Origin: Deinococcales bacterium
GTDB taxonomy: Bacteria > Deinococcota > Deinococci > Deinococcales > JAAFIG01
Direction of reading: 5' to 3'
Length of the DNA: 40,359 nt
NCBI GenBank assembly: GCA_013298185.1
Contig: JAAFJQ010000007.1
Coordinates: 1-40,359 of the forward strand
The notes below the pieces were generated by a model. The model was not told the DNA's origin. It made no database searches and saw only the letters and a program-made list of their open reading frames with translations. This document shows, in pieces, positions 1 to 10,552 of the stretch (positions are counted from its first letter, which is position 1; each line of letters begins with the position of its first letter). A program made the position numbers and the translations under genes.

Positions 1-349
1 GTTGGATTAATCGGTTTAGGGCATTATTGGTGAGATGGTCGAAGAAAACAGCGAACTTTGTTGCTGAGCTGCATTTTGCTTGCTCGTGGATTGCATTTAG
101 AGCTTCAAGGCTTTCAGGCTAGGCTCTAAGTCTGCTAATTTTCCTGGAGATACACAACGTAGAGACTTGGTTAATGCTGCACTTGCAGCGAAACCACCTG
201 CAAAACCAAGTATTCTCGCTGGAAGAATATTTAAGGATACTGAAAGGAATCGTTTACGATGCGAGGGCATCGATTTAATTGATGCTTTTGGAGTGGTTCT
301 AAATCCAACCTTGACTGACCCCAGATACCCATGCTGAAGGAATGCAACT

Positions 350-1063
350 ATGAGTAAAGGTCCTGTCGCTGCATATTTTCTTGTTCCAAAGGAGAGTTTT
401 GAGGCTTTTATAGCAAAAGTTGAATCCCTAGAGCGAGATTTTAGAGATTGGAACTCTGGTTTTGATTGTGACCCTAAAACAAGTATTGCTGATATTGTCA
501 AGATGAATTATAGTCAGAACTACTCAAAGATTCCGCAGATTCTTAGATTCCTTTTTGACTTTAATTCTCAAGAGGTTGTTTGTGTCACATCTAAAAACCT
601 CATCGAGCAGTTTCTAACCTCTCAAACTAAAGGTCACATCTCATTACTTTTCTTTTATGCCTCAATCAACTACGAGTCAGAAATTTTCTCTGATCACCCT
701 TTTTTTGACACCTATCTTAGACTTATTCGAGAGCTAAAGCCACTTTACTCTGAGATTATGGATGTTATCAAGTTTTCTGTTGAGAAAATTGAACCTACAA
801 AAGAATTTAGCGATTTTAATTGGGAACTATTTTATAAAACAACTGTGCCGTGGAAAAGTGCTGCAATCAGTTCTTTTATTAGTTTTTCCTTAATTCCCAA
901 AGTAAAAATGGATCAGCATAAATTGTACTTTACAGATTGGATAGAAGTAGGAGATTTGGGAAGATTTTTTACCATTCAAAAAAGTATTCGACATCCTCAT
1001 CACATCCACAAATCTGTAAATCAATACATAGATTCAATTGTGGAACTTCTAAAACTCATCTGA
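350..1063 (+). CDS. hypothetical protein, AT-rich, no recognised domain
   Basis: 237 aa ORF with RBS-like AAGGA upstream; low GC; no CTCGAG motif. Confidence 0.6.
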   Translation: MSKGPVAAYFLVPKESFEAFIAKVESLERDFRDWNSGFDCDPKTSIADIVKMNYSQNYSKIPQILRFLFDFNSQEVVCVTSKNLIEQFLTSQTKGHISLLFFYASINYESEIFSDHPFFDTYLRLIRELKPLYSEIMDVIKFSVEKIEPTKEFSDFNWELFYKTTVPWKSAAISSFISFSLIPKVKMDQHKLYFTDWIEVGDLGRFFTIQKSIRHPHHIHKSVNQYIDSIVELLKLI

Positions 1064-1092
1064 AATCGAGTTAAACATCTTTGGGAGCTTTC

Positions 1093-1320
1093 ATGAATCT
1101 GCGTCAAAAAGTCACACCCATGACCTGCCTCGTTTTCCTGATTTGGACACTGTTACGGATTGCTGTGGTGGTTCTTGGTATTTTTCTTGGTCAATTGACA
1201 CAGCAAATTTGGGTTTCGGCGGTTACAGTGGTACTTGGCTTTGTGCTTGTTCAACTTCTGGTTCGCCGTATGGATACTTGGCAATTGCAAAACCGCTCAC
1301 CAAACTCGAGGAAACCATGA
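1093..1320 (+). CDS. small membrane protein (two predicted TM segments)
   Basis: ORF with hydrophobic stretches LVFLIWTLLRIAVVVLGIFLG and VSAVTVVLGFVLVQLLV; ATG at 1093 preceded by GGGAG. Confidence 0.5.
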   Translation: MNLRQKVTPMTCLVFLIWTLLRIAVVVLGIFLGQLTQQIWVSAVTVVLGFVLVQLLVRRMDTWQLQNRSPNSRKP

Positions 1321-2219
1321 AAAAACTACTCTTCATCCTTTTTGCCCTCAATTGCTTGTTGCCTCCGGCTCAGGCACAAATTGCTTTTACCCCTGCTGAA
1401 TTCATTCAAAAAATTGGGGCGAAAAAAGTTGGGTCAGACTGGAAAGTCGGACAAGCCATCATTCGCTTTGAAACCTTGGCTGGTTATGCCTATAAAATCG
1501 AGTACATTGGTTCACCCACCGATACACGTTTTGCTGCCAAAGCCTTTTTCTTAATGATGAACAACATCAGCAGTGTTGATGTTCTCGAGAAAGAAATGAA
1601 AACCGATTGGATTAAAAAGAAGGACTTGGGTACGTTCTTTAGCCCAGGCAGCAGTTACGATGCCGAAGTGGATTGGTCGTCTTCGCGTTTGCGTTTTAAG
1701 GTCATGGCTCGAGAGATCACCAACTTGGGTCAGGATCGGCTGATTTTTGGTTCGTCCGGTGTTCTGATGCGGGTTTTTAGTAGTTTTCAATGCCCGGGGT
1801 GCAAGGCTTTTCTGACCAAAGTGCTGCCTTATTTGACCCAGAACTATATCAACACTGGGAAGTTGCGTTACTCGTATCGGCATTATTTTGCTTCCTCCAT
1901 TCATTCCCAAGCTCTGCCTGCGGCTATTGCGGCTGAATGCTCAGCACGTCAAAACAAATTCTGGGAATATCATTTGCTACTTGCTCAGAGTCTCGAGATT
2001 ATGGTTCATGCCAAAGCCTTAAAGTTCAATTCATCGTTTCAAAAGTGCCTGTCCGACCCGACCATCAAACAAATTGTGATGTCAGATTTTCAAATCGCAT
2101 CAGCTTTGGGGTTGCCCGGTACGCCAACGGTTTTGATTGGTCCTTTTGTGGTGAAAAGTAAGTATGACATCAGGGTGGTCGAAGCCTTTATTAAAATGGC
2201 TCAAGTTCTGCGTAAGTAG
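1317..2219 (+). CDS. DsbA-family thioredoxin-fold secreted oxidoreductase
   Basis: Signal peptide MKKLLFILFALNCLLPPAQA; FSSFQCPGCKAFL CxxC motif; GTPTVLIG cis-Pro loop. Confidence 0.8.
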   Translation: MKKLLFILFALNCLLPPAQAQIAFTPAEFIQKIGAKKVGSDWKVGQAIIRFETLAGYAYKIEYIGSPTDTRFAAKAFFLMMNNISSVDVLEKEMKTDWIKKKDLGTFFSPGSSYDAEVDWSSSRLRFKVMAREITNLGQDRLIFGSSGVLMRVFSSFQCPGCKAFLTKVLPYLTQNYINTGKLRYSYRHYFASSIHSQALPAAIAAECSARQNKFWEYHLLLAQSLEIMVHAKALKFNSSFQKCLSDPTIKQIVMSDFQIASALGLPGTPTVLIGPFVVKSKYDIRVVEAFIKMAQVLRK

Positions 2220-2234
2220 TTGTAAACTTTTTCT

Positions 2235-3686
2235 ATGCGCCGATTGATTCCCACACCCTTGTTTGCTGTCATCTTGGTTGTGGCATTGGTTGGCTTGTCT
2301 GGCTTTGCGTTTTATCTCGTACCTTCGCAAGCTCTCACCGCCCCTCGAGTCATCATTCCCCAAGAATTACCCGCTTTTTACACAGGTGGTCTTGCCCAAG
2401 GCACAGGCGGTCAACTCGAGCAGAACTGGGATGCGTATGATCCCAAGAATTTATTTACACCTTCCCAAGCTCGAAACACCCAAAATGCCTTAATGCACCA
2501 AAGTGCTTATCCCACCCCTGAGGCTTGCGGTTCATGTCATCTCAGCATTCATCAAAACTGGCAACAATCCATTCATGCCTTCAGTGCCACAGATCGGTTG
2601 TACCTCAAAGTCAAAGATTTATTTGTCTTTGAAAAAGGTGAACCCGCTGTTCGTCTTTGTGCTGGTTGCCATGCCCCTGTTGCCCTGATGACTGGCGAAG
2701 TTGGTTTGTATAACAAAGAATCTGCCTCAAGCAAGGCTGGGGTCTCATGTGGTTTTTGTCATTCCCTCGAGACTGTCCAAGATGGCAATGGAGCATATGT
2801 CAGTAAACCTTCTCGAGTTCGTTTCTATTGGGGCGGTGATTACCTCAAAGACCCAAGTCAAGGTTTAAGCCTTGGTGATTCAGTCTCGAGATTTCTGGTC
2901 AGCACCAAACCCCAAGCCCATGCTGAAGACATGCGTCCACCTGCTTTGTTATCGGGTCAAGTCTGCCAAAGTTGCCATGAATTCCAGATCAATGGCATCA
3001 AAGTGCAAAGTACCTGGTCTGAATGGCAAGCCTCGAGTTACCCAAGCCAAGGCAAAACCTGCACCAGTTGTCACTTTCGCTCTGGAATCAATGATACGTC
3101 CCTCGAGCCTGCCGAAAGTGTGCCTGGTCGGATGCGCGAACATCTCTTGGGACATCACTTGCCCGGTGGTTCGACCCTGATTGCGCCTCGAGCTGTTCAG
3201 AATGTGGATTACTTGCGCGATGCCCTTGGACTACAGGTGCAACTCGAGACCAATAAAGTCTTGGTTAAAGTCTCGAACCTCAAGGCTGGGCATTCAATTC
3301 CAACTGGCGTCTCGGATTTACGGCAGTTATGGCTCGAGGTCAAAGCCTTCTCGAGTTCTGGAACGATGGTATTCCAAAGTGGCACGACTGATTTAGCTGG
3401 TGAAATCCGAAAAGACAGTGTTATTTTCCATCAAGTTCTGGCGGATGAACGTGGTTTTGAACTGAAACGCCATGATATTTGGAGTGCCACGAAAATTCTT
3501 GAGGACACCCGAATTCCTGCAAATGGCTCGAGAGAGGCTGAGTTTATTGTGCCGAGCGGTACGTCTCGAGTGACAGTGCGTTTACTTTGGCGTGATGTGC
3601 CAGCCAGTTTTGCCCAGATTGTGCTTTCGAGTAGTGGCTCGAGTATCCCTGTACATGTGCTGCATCAATGGACAAGTCAGCGATAA
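2235..3686 (+). CDS. multiheme (5 CxxCH) cytochrome c family protein
   Basis: N-terminal TM anchor; CGSCH, CAGCH, CGFCH, CQSCH, CTSCH. Confidence 0.85.
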   Translation: MRRLIPTPLFAVILVVALVGLSGFAFYLVPSQALTAPRVIIPQELPAFYTGGLAQGTGGQLEQNWDAYDPKNLFTPSQARNTQNALMHQSAYPTPEACGSCHLSIHQNWQQSIHAFSATDRLYLKVKDLFVFEKGEPAVRLCAGCHAPVALMTGEVGLYNKESASSKAGVSCGFCHSLETVQDGNGAYVSKPSRVRFYWGGDYLKDPSQGLSLGDSVSRFLVSTKPQAHAEDMRPPALLSGQVCQSCHEFQINGIKVQSTWSEWQASSYPSQGKTCTSCHFRSGINDTSLEPAESVPGRMREHLLGHHLPGGSTLIAPRAVQNVDYLRDALGLQVQLETNKVLVKVSNLKAGHSIPTGVSDLRQLWLEVKAFSSSGTMVFQSGTTDLAGEIRKDSVIFHQVLADERGFELKRHDIWSATKILEDTRIPANGSREAEFIVPSGTSRVTVRLLWRDVPASFAQIVLSSSGSSIPVHVLHQWTSQR

Positions 3687-3820
3687 GTAAAGCCTATGAC
3701 ATGGTACTTTGCTTTGAATGCCGGTGTTTTCCGGCGGATTTATCATTTTTGCTTCCATATCACTACGCCCGTGGTCAAATCCCACGCACAAAATCACATC
3801 TTTAAGTTACGATAGAAGCT

Positions 3821-4294
3821 ATGGAAGAAATGAATCAACGTCTGCTGCAAGAACGCGCCAAGCGTCTGGCAAAAGAAAGCGTTCAGGACAATGAAATCCC
3901 ACTCGAAATGGTGCTTTTACATGTGGGCGGCGAACAATACGCGCTCGAGTTGGTTCGCTTAAAAGCAGTCTTGCCAGCTGAAATTACGCCGTTGCCACTT
4001 GCGCCGCGCACTGTGGCAGGAGTGATGAATGTGCGTGGTGAAATTGTCAGTGTTCTGGATTTAGCCGCACTTTTGAAATTTGAGCGCGATGAAAAAGCTG
4101 TCTCGAGCGTGGTTTTAACCGAAACCAAATTTGGTTCAATCGGTTTGCGAATTGAAAATGTTCCAGAGTTGTACCAAGCCTTTATGAGCCAGCTTTCGCC
4201 AGCTTTATCGGGGCGGGATTCGGTGCGTGGTATCTTTCAAGGTAAAGTGGCTTGGCTGGATGTTGACGCGCTTTGTGACGGTCTGGACTTATGA
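3821..4294 (+). CDS. cheW: chemotaxis protein CheW
   Basis: CheW fold: [47 protein letters not shown]. Confidence 0.9.
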   Translation: MEEMNQRLLQERAKRLAKESVQDNEIPLEMVLLHVGGEQYALELVRLKAVLPAEITPLPLAPRTVAGVMNVRGEIVSVLDLAALLKFERDEKAVSSVVLTETKFGSIGLRIENVPELYQAFMSQLSPALSGRDSVRGIFQGKVAWLDVDALCDGLDL

Positions 4295-6468
4295 ATTTTG
4301 AAAAGCTACAACAATGGTACTCGAACCTGAACTTACTGCCCAAGTTACTGATTCAAAGTGTTTTGATTATTGTTCCAGTCATGATTTTTTCTGGTTTTGT
4401 GATTGCCAATTCAATTGAACAAGTGATCCAACGCACAGCAGGAAATCAGGTGCAGCAGCTGGCATTTAATGCCTCTGATAAACTCGATCGTAATCTGTTT
4501 GAACGTTACGGCGATGTGCAAGCCTTTGCCAAGTCTCCAGCTGCGATTAGCATGAATCCAGCTCAAATCGAGCGCTGGATGGAAATCATGTTGGCAACCT
4601 ACCGCCCAATTTATCGTCTGATGCTGGTTGCCGATACCAAAGGAAAAGTCATTGCCGCCTATGGTGTGGACAACGATGACATGAATGCCAGTTCAACCTG
4701 GAATAGCAAAGACACCTCGAGCCTTAAAGGGTTTGATGTCAGTGGCGAATCTTGGTTTCAAGAAAGCATCAGTGGCAAAGTCCTCGATGGTCAAGCGGTG
4801 GTGCGAAATGTTGCGCCCAATCCAATCATGGAGCGCTTGTATGGTCAGAATAAATCAGTCGCTATGACTTTTTCATCACCAGTTCGTAACAGTGCAGGGA
4901 AAATCATTGGTGTTTGGCATAATTTCTTTAATTGGCAAGTAGCAAAAAATGTGATTCAAGAAGTCCAAGACCGAGCCGCCAAAGATGGTTACTCGAGTAC
5001 CCGTTTTTTGCTTGTTGCCGATGATGGTTTATTGCTTTACACGCCAACTGGTAAAGACATTTTTACACGCAACATCAAAACCGAAGGGTTTGTGACTTAT
5101 ATTGCTTCGCGTAGCAACCCAGAAGGATATGCCCGTGCCAGAGATTTCTCCAATCCAGCCCTGACTTTGGATTCACCAGGTTTGGTTGGTTTTTATGTTT
5201 CACAAGGGTACTCGAGTTACGCTGGCTTAAAATGGTTGGTGCTTGCCAGTCGGTCATTAGCCGAAGTCCAAGCCGATGGAACAGTCCTAAATCAGATTTT
5301 ATTGTTTTTACGCCTTGGGGCTTTTGCGGTGGTGGTGCTGGTTCTTTTCTTAGCCGCTCGTTATATTGCCAGACAAGTCAAAGTCCTGACCAACGCCGCC
5401 GCAGCCTTAGCTGTGGGCGAACTCGATCAACAACTTGGGCAGTCTGGGCGCGATGAAATTGGGCAATTGGCAGGGTCGTTTGGGCAGATGGTTGAATACC
5501 AACGCCAAATGGCTGGGGTCGCCAACGCCATTTCACGCGGCGATCTGAGTCAGAAGCTCGAGCCAAAATCTGAACGCGATGAATTGGGTCTGGCTTTTGC
5601 GCTGATGACCAAAAACCTGCGCGAATTACTTGGCGCAGTCGGGCAGGGTAGCTCTGCCGTGGCGGCTGCCTCGAGTCAAATTCTGGCGACCTCTTCGCAA
5701 CAAGTCAAAGGCGTGCATTTGCAAAGCGCGGCTGTGGCGCAGACCGTTTCAGCCGTCGAAGAAGTCAAAAGCAGTTCTGACCAAGCGGTTGAAATTGCCA
5801 TGACCGTGGCTGAATCTGCCTCGAGTGCTTCTTTGGTGGCAACCCAAGGGGTTGAAGCGGCGAATCAAGCCAACGATGGCATGGGTGTGATTCGCGGGTC
5901 GGTGCAAAACATCGCTGAGAATATTCTAGCCCTGTCTGAACGAACCCAAGCCATTGGCGACATCATTGCGACAGTCAATGACATTGCCGACCAAAGCAAT
6001 TTGTTAGCACTGAATGCTGCCATTGAGGCTTCCCGAGCCGGTGAGCAAGGCAAGGGCTTTGCGGTGGTGGCTCAGGAAATTAGGTTGCTTTCCGAGCAGA
6101 GTAAAGATGCCACAGCGCAAGTCAAATCCATTCTGGGCGAAATTCAACGCGCCACCAACAGCGCCGTCATGACCACCGAACAAGGCATCAAAGTCGCTGA
6201 TGCAGGGGTGGAAAGCATTGCTCGAGTCTTAAAGACCATCGAAGATCTGCAAACCACGATTCAATACGCTGCACACAATGCCCAACTGATTTCAGCTTCG
6301 GTCAGACAACACAGTGCTGGGATGGAACAAATCACAGGTGCAATGCAAAGCATTGGCAGTGCCACCAAAGATAACCTGACCAGCACCGAAGACATTCGTC
6401 AAGCCACCCAAGAGCTTTCGCAACTCTCGAGCCGATTACGCGGTATGGTAGAGCAGTACCAAACCTAG
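4291..6468 (+). CDS. methyl-accepting chemotaxis protein (sensor domain, TM, HAMP, MA signalling domain)
   Basis: Hairpin signature [47 protein letters not shown]; start overlaps cheW stop (ATGA). Confidence 0.95.
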   Translation: MNFEKLQQWYSNLNLLPKLLIQSVLIIVPVMIFSGFVIANSIEQVIQRTAGNQVQQLAFNASDKLDRNLFERYGDVQAFAKSPAAISMNPAQIERWMEIMLATYRPIYRLMLVADTKGKVIAAYGVDNDDMNASSTWNSKDTSSLKGFDVSGESWFQESISGKVLDGQAVVRNVAPNPIMERLYGQNKSVAMTFSSPVRNSAGKIIGVWHNFFNWQVAKNVIQEVQDRAAKDGYSSTRFLLVADDGLLLYTPTGKDIFTRNIKTEGFVTYIASRSNPEGYARARDFSNPALTLDSPGLVGFYVSQGYSSYAGLKWLVLASRSLAEVQADGTVLNQILLFLRLGAFAVVVLVLFLAARYIARQVKVLTNAAAALAVGELDQQLGQSGRDEIGQLAGSFGQMVEYQRQMAGVANAISRGDLSQKLEPKSERDELGLAFALMTKNLRELLGAVGQGSSAVAAASSQILATSSQQVKGVHLQSAAVAQTVSAVEEVKSSSDQAVEIAMTVAESASSASLVATQGVEAANQANDGMGVIRGSVQNIAENILALSERTQAIGDIIATVNDIADQSNLLALNAAIEASRAGEQGKGFAVVAQEIRLLSEQSKDATAQVKSILGEIQRATNSAVMTTEQGIKVADAGVESIARVLKTIEDLQTTIQYAAHNAQLISASVRQHSAGMEQITGAMQSIGSATKDNLTSTEDIRQATQELSQLSSRLRGMVEQYQT

Positions 6469-6529
6469 TACAGTTATTCAGTACCAAACCTAGTACAGTT
6501 AGTTATCCAGTACCAAACCTAAGGAAACC
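6454..6529 (+). repeat. three direct copies of CAGTACCAAACCTA(GTACAGTT) spanning the mcp stop codon
   Basis: Copies start at 6454, 6479 and 6508. Confidence 0.9.
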
Positions 6530-9205
6530 ATGACCGAAGAACTTGCCCATATCCTAGGACGTGAATTCGCGGTAGCCCTCGAAGCCCTCGAGTCTGCCTC
6601 GGATACTGGCGCGGCACGGTTGCTGCTGCATCGGGCATTGATTGCAGCTCATGCTGCTACCCACGAACTCGAGCCGTTTTTTAAGAGCTTAGTAGCTGGA
6701 GCATTACCAAGTCCCAACAGCGCCTTGGAAAGCCTGTGGCTCGAGGCTTGGACACCATTTTATTGGCAGGAATTGGCGCAACAAGATGCCCAAAAGCAAC
6801 TCGAGGCGATTCAGAACACCTCCGACGCTGGTTTAGCGAACTTATTTTTGCACCGCGCTCGGGTGTCGCTGCACAGTGCTGGGTATAATACAGCCCACGA
6901 ACTGACAGGGGTTTTAGTGGCGTTGGCAGCTGGTCAAACCCCAAGTACCAATTCCGAAATAAGCCAAGCATGGATTCAAGCATGGCAACGCTTTGGTCAA
7001 AGCGGTGTGGGCAGCCAACTGCTGGGTGTTTTTAACCAAGAACTCGAGCAGCGCCTGACGGCTTTAAGAACCGCCAAAGACCCGCAAACCATGAAACTCG
7101 AGCTGCATCGGTTGCGGGTTGCATCTCGAGCTGTACAAGACCACCTCGAGCCAGAATTATTGCGGCTTGAACGTGGCGAAACCAGTACCGTAACCGATCC
7201 GCGTCTGAAAGCCGCCTTACCTGCGGCTCGTGGTGGTTTGCCCGAAGCACCTCGGGTTGTGTCGCAGCCAGTCATGCAGCCTGTGTCGCAGCCAGTTATG
7301 CAGCCTGTGTCGCAGCCAGTTATGCAGCCAGTAATACCAGCCTCTGTCAGTGCCAGTATTCGCCCTGACAGCAGTCGGGTGGACAATGCCCAGAGTATGC
7401 TTGGGCAGAGCATCATGCCACCCATGAACCGCTCCACCGATGGCGCAGATGGCAACCGCGCTGTCAGCCAAGAAAGTGTGCGTGTTTCAGTCGCTCGGCT
7501 CGATTCTTTGCTGGCACAAGCCGGTGAACTGACCGTCGGAAGAATCCGAATCGAAGAACGCCTGCGCGACCTGCGTGACCTCTTGGCGCGGCGCAACCTC
7601 GAGCGGCGCAACTCGAGGCATTCACGCACCTTGCGGCGGCGTTTGCAGAACTTGGCAGAAGAAAACCGTGATGTCGCAGCGGTGCTTGGCTTACTTGAAA
7701 CAGGCGAAGAAAACACCCGACGAGCGCTTGATAAACTCGAGGATGTCCTGAACCGCTTAGCGGGCGATTTGGCACAACTGCGAACCGTCAATACCACCAT
7801 CGAAGACGAAGTCCTGAGTGTGCGCCTTCTGCCAGCTGCGATGCTATTCCCACCGCTCGAGCGTTTGGTGCGCGATTTGGGTCAGCAACTCGGCAAACAA
7901 GTGCGCTTGATTACCCTTGGCGGCGGCGTCGGCATAGACCGTAAAATCCTCGAGGGACTGCGCGACCCACTGATGCACATGATTCGCAATGGTGTGGATC
8001 ATGGGTTGGAAATCCCCAGTGTGCGCCAAGCCGCAGGTAAACCCAGCGAAGGCACAATTATTTTATCGGTCGCCTCGAGCGGCGGCATGGTTTCACTGCA
8101 ACTCTCCGATGACGGGGCTGGCATGGATGCAACTCGAATCCTCAAGAAAGCCGAAGAAAAAGGCATCATTCAAAGTGCTGTCAGCTTTGACCCTAAACTG
8201 GCACTGGATTTGATTTTTGAACCCGGTTTTAGCACTGCCGCTGTTGTCACCGATGTTTCAGGGCGCGGAGTTGGCATGGACGTGGTACGCCAGAATATCC
8301 GCGCTCTAAGCGGTTTGGTCAGCGTCCAAAGCCAATTAGGAGCAGGCAGCCAATTCACCATGCGCGTCCCAGCGCAACTTGCCACGGTGCGGGTTTTGTT
8401 GGTGCGGGTTGGCAATGATACGTTTGCTGTGCCAACCGCCAGTGTTGAACGCACCGGACGGGTTAAAGTCGAAGGGATTCATCAACTCGAGGGACGCAGT
8501 GTGATCATCCTCGAGGGTCGCCCAGTGCCACTGGTCGAACTCGGCGGGGTATTAGATGTACCCTTTATGGCAGGTGAATCATGGCAACCATACTTTGTGT
8601 TGCGCCGCGACGATGACCGCTTGGCTTGCACCGTGGACGCGATGCTTGGCGAACAAGAAGTGGTGGTCAAAAAACTATCCTACCCACTCGAGAAATTCGC
8701 CCCACTCGAGGGAGCAGCTGTCTTGGGTAGTGGTCAGCTTGTTTCCATTTTATCCAGTACCCACCTCATCGAACGAGGTTTGCGCCGCGAAATCCGTGTT
8801 CGCCCCAACCTCAAAATCGCCCCAACTGTGGCAGCTCGAGTCCCCCGCATCATGGTCGTGGACGACAGCATCACCAGTCGCACGTTGGAGCGCAGCATCC
8901 TAGAAGCGGCTGGTTTTGACACCATCACGGCTGTTCATGGCGCTCAAGCCCTCGAGTTCCTGCGGCGCGGCGAACATGTGGACTTGGTCGTATCCGACGT
9001 TGAAATGCCCGAATTGGACGGTTTTGGTTTAACTGGTGAAATCCGCCGCGACCCTCGCCTTGCCCAAATCCCCGTGATTTTGATTACCAGCTTAAACGCC
9101 CCTGAACACAAAGAACGCGGCGCTATGGCAGGCGCAGATGCCTATATTGTCAAAGGAGAATTCGACCAAGGGCTGCTGCTCGAGACGATTAACAGGTTGT
9201 TATGA
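6530..9205 (+). CDS. cheA: CheA histidine kinase with C-terminal receiver domain and triplicated N-terminal helical repeats
   Basis: DPLMHMIRNGVDHGLE (HATPase N box), GRGVGMDVV, CheW domain, REC domain MVVDDSITSRTLE...DLVVSDVEMPELDGFGL. Confidence 0.92.
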   Translation: MTEELAHILGREFAVALEALESASDTGAARLLLHRALIAAHAATHELEPFFKSLVAGALPSPNSALESLWLEAWTPFYWQELAQQDAQKQLEAIQNTSDAGLANLFLHRARVSLHSAGYNTAHELTGVLVALAAGQTPSTNSEISQAWIQAWQRFGQSGVGSQLLGVFNQELEQRLTALRTAKDPQTMKLELHRLRVASRAVQDHLEPELLRLERGETSTVTDPRLKAALPAARGGLPEAPRVVSQPVMQPVSQPVMQPVSQPVMQPVIPASVSASIRPDSSRVDNAQSMLGQSIMPPMNRSTDGADGNRAVSQESVRVSVARLDSLLAQAGELTVGRIRIEERLRDLRDLLARRNLERRNSRHSRTLRRRLQNLAEENRDVAAVLGLLETGEENTRRALDKLEDVLNRLAGDLAQLRTVNTTIEDEVLSVRLLPAAMLFPPLERLVRDLGQQLGKQVRLITLGGGVGIDRKILEGLRDPLMHMIRNGVDHGLEIPSVRQAAGKPSEGTIILSVASSGGMVSLQLSDDGAGMDATRILKKAEEKGIIQSAVSFDPKLALDLIFEPGFSTAAVVTDVSGRGVGMDVVRQNIRALSGLVSVQSQLGAGSQFTMRVPAQLATVRVLLVRVGNDTFAVPTASVERTGRVKVEGIHQLEGRSVIILEGRPVPLVELGGVLDVPFMAGESWQPYFVLRRDDDRLACTVDAMLGEQEVVVKKLSYPLEKFAPLEGAAVLGSGQLVSILSSTHLIERGLRREIRVRPNLKIAPTVAARVPRIMVVDDSITSRTLERSILEAAGFDTITAVHGAQALEFLRRGEHVDLVVSDVEMPELDGFGLTGEIRRDPRLAQIPVILITSLNAPEHKERGAMAGADAYIVKGEFDQGLLLETINRLL
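7263..7332 (+). repeat. 24-bp coding minisatellite (QPVMQPVS) in cheA linker
   Basis: CAGCCAGTYATGCAGCCTGTGTCG repeated about 2.7 times. Confidence 0.9.
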
Positions 9206-9339
9206 GCTATAAAGCTAAAGAAGAAAGGTTAAAGGTTAAAGGTAAACCCTTCAAAACAGTTTTTCCTTTGGCTTTCTTCTTTGACCTTTTCTCTTTTCTC
9301 TTTTTCTCCCTCTCCAAAAAAGGTACACTCTGACGCTCT

Positions 9340-10485
9340 ATGCAGCCTTCTAGCCCCCTTAAAAGAATCCGTGTGCTTGTGGTGGATGACTCCAGCGTAC
9401 AACGTCGGATGTTGGTCAGTCTACTCGAGCTGGACGGTGGCTTTGAAGTGATTGGTACTGCCAGCAATGGAGCAGAAGCTGTGCCAATGGCGCTGCGATT
9501 ACAACCCGATGTGATCACCATGGATTTGCGAATGCCAATCATGGATGGTTTAGCGGCTTCCGAAGCCATCATCGAACAAGCCCCAATTCCGATTCTGATG
9601 GTCACATCCAGTGTCTCCAAAGACGACCAGCGTTTGGTCGCCAAAGCCATTGCGGCTGGGGTCTTAGCGATCATTGCTAAGCCCAACATTCACACTGATA
9701 CCCATGAATTTCTGCGAATGGTGCGTGGTATTTCAAAAGTGAAAGTGATTCGCCGCAAACCACAGCAAAAACCCGCACCCAATGCCTTATCACGCACGAT
9801 CATTGCTGAGCCAGTGGCGTTGCCATTTGAACGTCGCTCGAGCAGTGTCACTGCGGCTCGGCTCAGCCCAGCCATTTTGCCACCCAGCATCAGCAAAGTT
9901 GAAATCATCGGCATTGCCTCGAGTACTGGCGGACCTCAAGCCCTAGAACCAATCCTGACCCGAATGCCCGCTGATTTTCCCGTGCCAATTATTGTTGTGC
10001 AGCACATTGTACCGGGATTTGCAGCCAGTCTGGTTGAATGGTTGCGTCCACTTTGCGCCCTGAACATTGACCTCGCTGAAATTGGACAACCAGTACGCCC
10101 GGGCATTTGGATTGCAGGCAGCGGTTCGCATTTGGTGGTACGCGAAGGTTTATTTCACTCGAGTATGGAAATGCCAGTTTCAGGGCAACGACCCAGTGGC
10201 ACAGTATTGTTTCGCAGCCTTGTACGCGAATACCGCAGCAACGCTGTTGGCGTGATTCTATCCGGTATGGGCGATGACGGCGCAGCCGGTCTGGAAATGA
10301 TGCACAAAGCAGGCGCAGCGATTCTGGCTCAAGACGAAGCAACCAGCGTGATTCACAGCATGCCCTCGAGTGCCATCCGCAAAGGCATTGTTCACCATGT
10401 CATGCCCCCAAGTGAAATTGCCAATACCCTGATTGATTTTGCCCGTCGGGCGCGACCAGATTGGCAACCGCCTGCGGGGCTTTGA
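9340..10485 (+). CDS. cheB: protein-glutamate methylesterase CheB
   Basis: REC domain RVLVVDDSSVQRRML and CheB catalytic region IGIASSTGGPQAL...VVQHIVPGF...GMGDDGAAGL. Confidence 0.93.
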   Translation: MQPSSPLKRIRVLVVDDSSVQRRMLVSLLELDGGFEVIGTASNGAEAVPMALRLQPDVITMDLRMPIMDGLAASEAIIEQAPIPILMVTSSVSKDDQRLVAKAIAAGVLAIIAKPNIHTDTHEFLRMVRGISKVKVIRRKPQQKPAPNALSRTIIAEPVALPFERRSSSVTAARLSPAILPPSISKVEIIGIASSTGGPQALEPILTRMPADFPVPIIVVQHIVPGFAASLVEWLRPLCALNIDLAEIGQPVRPGIWIAGSGSHLVVREGLFHSSMEMPVSGQRPSGTVLFRSLVREYRSNAVGVILSGMGDDGAAGLEMMHKAGAAILAQDEATSVIHSMPSSAIRKGIVHHVMPPSEIANTLIDFARRARPDWQPPAGL

Positions 10486-10552
10486 GGTTTAGAGCTGTGA
10501 GCTATGATGAAAAACCTTCAAAGCTCACAGCTCACAGCTCATAGCTCATAGC

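Noticed and set aside
97-501. 134-aa minus-strand ORF at the window start
   Set aside because: Overlaps the better-supported 350-1063 ORF and has no recognisable domain.
6997-7800. 267-aa minus-strand ORF opposite cheA
   Set aside because: Fully antisense to a well-supported cheA; Arg/Ser-rich composition typical of shadow ORFs.
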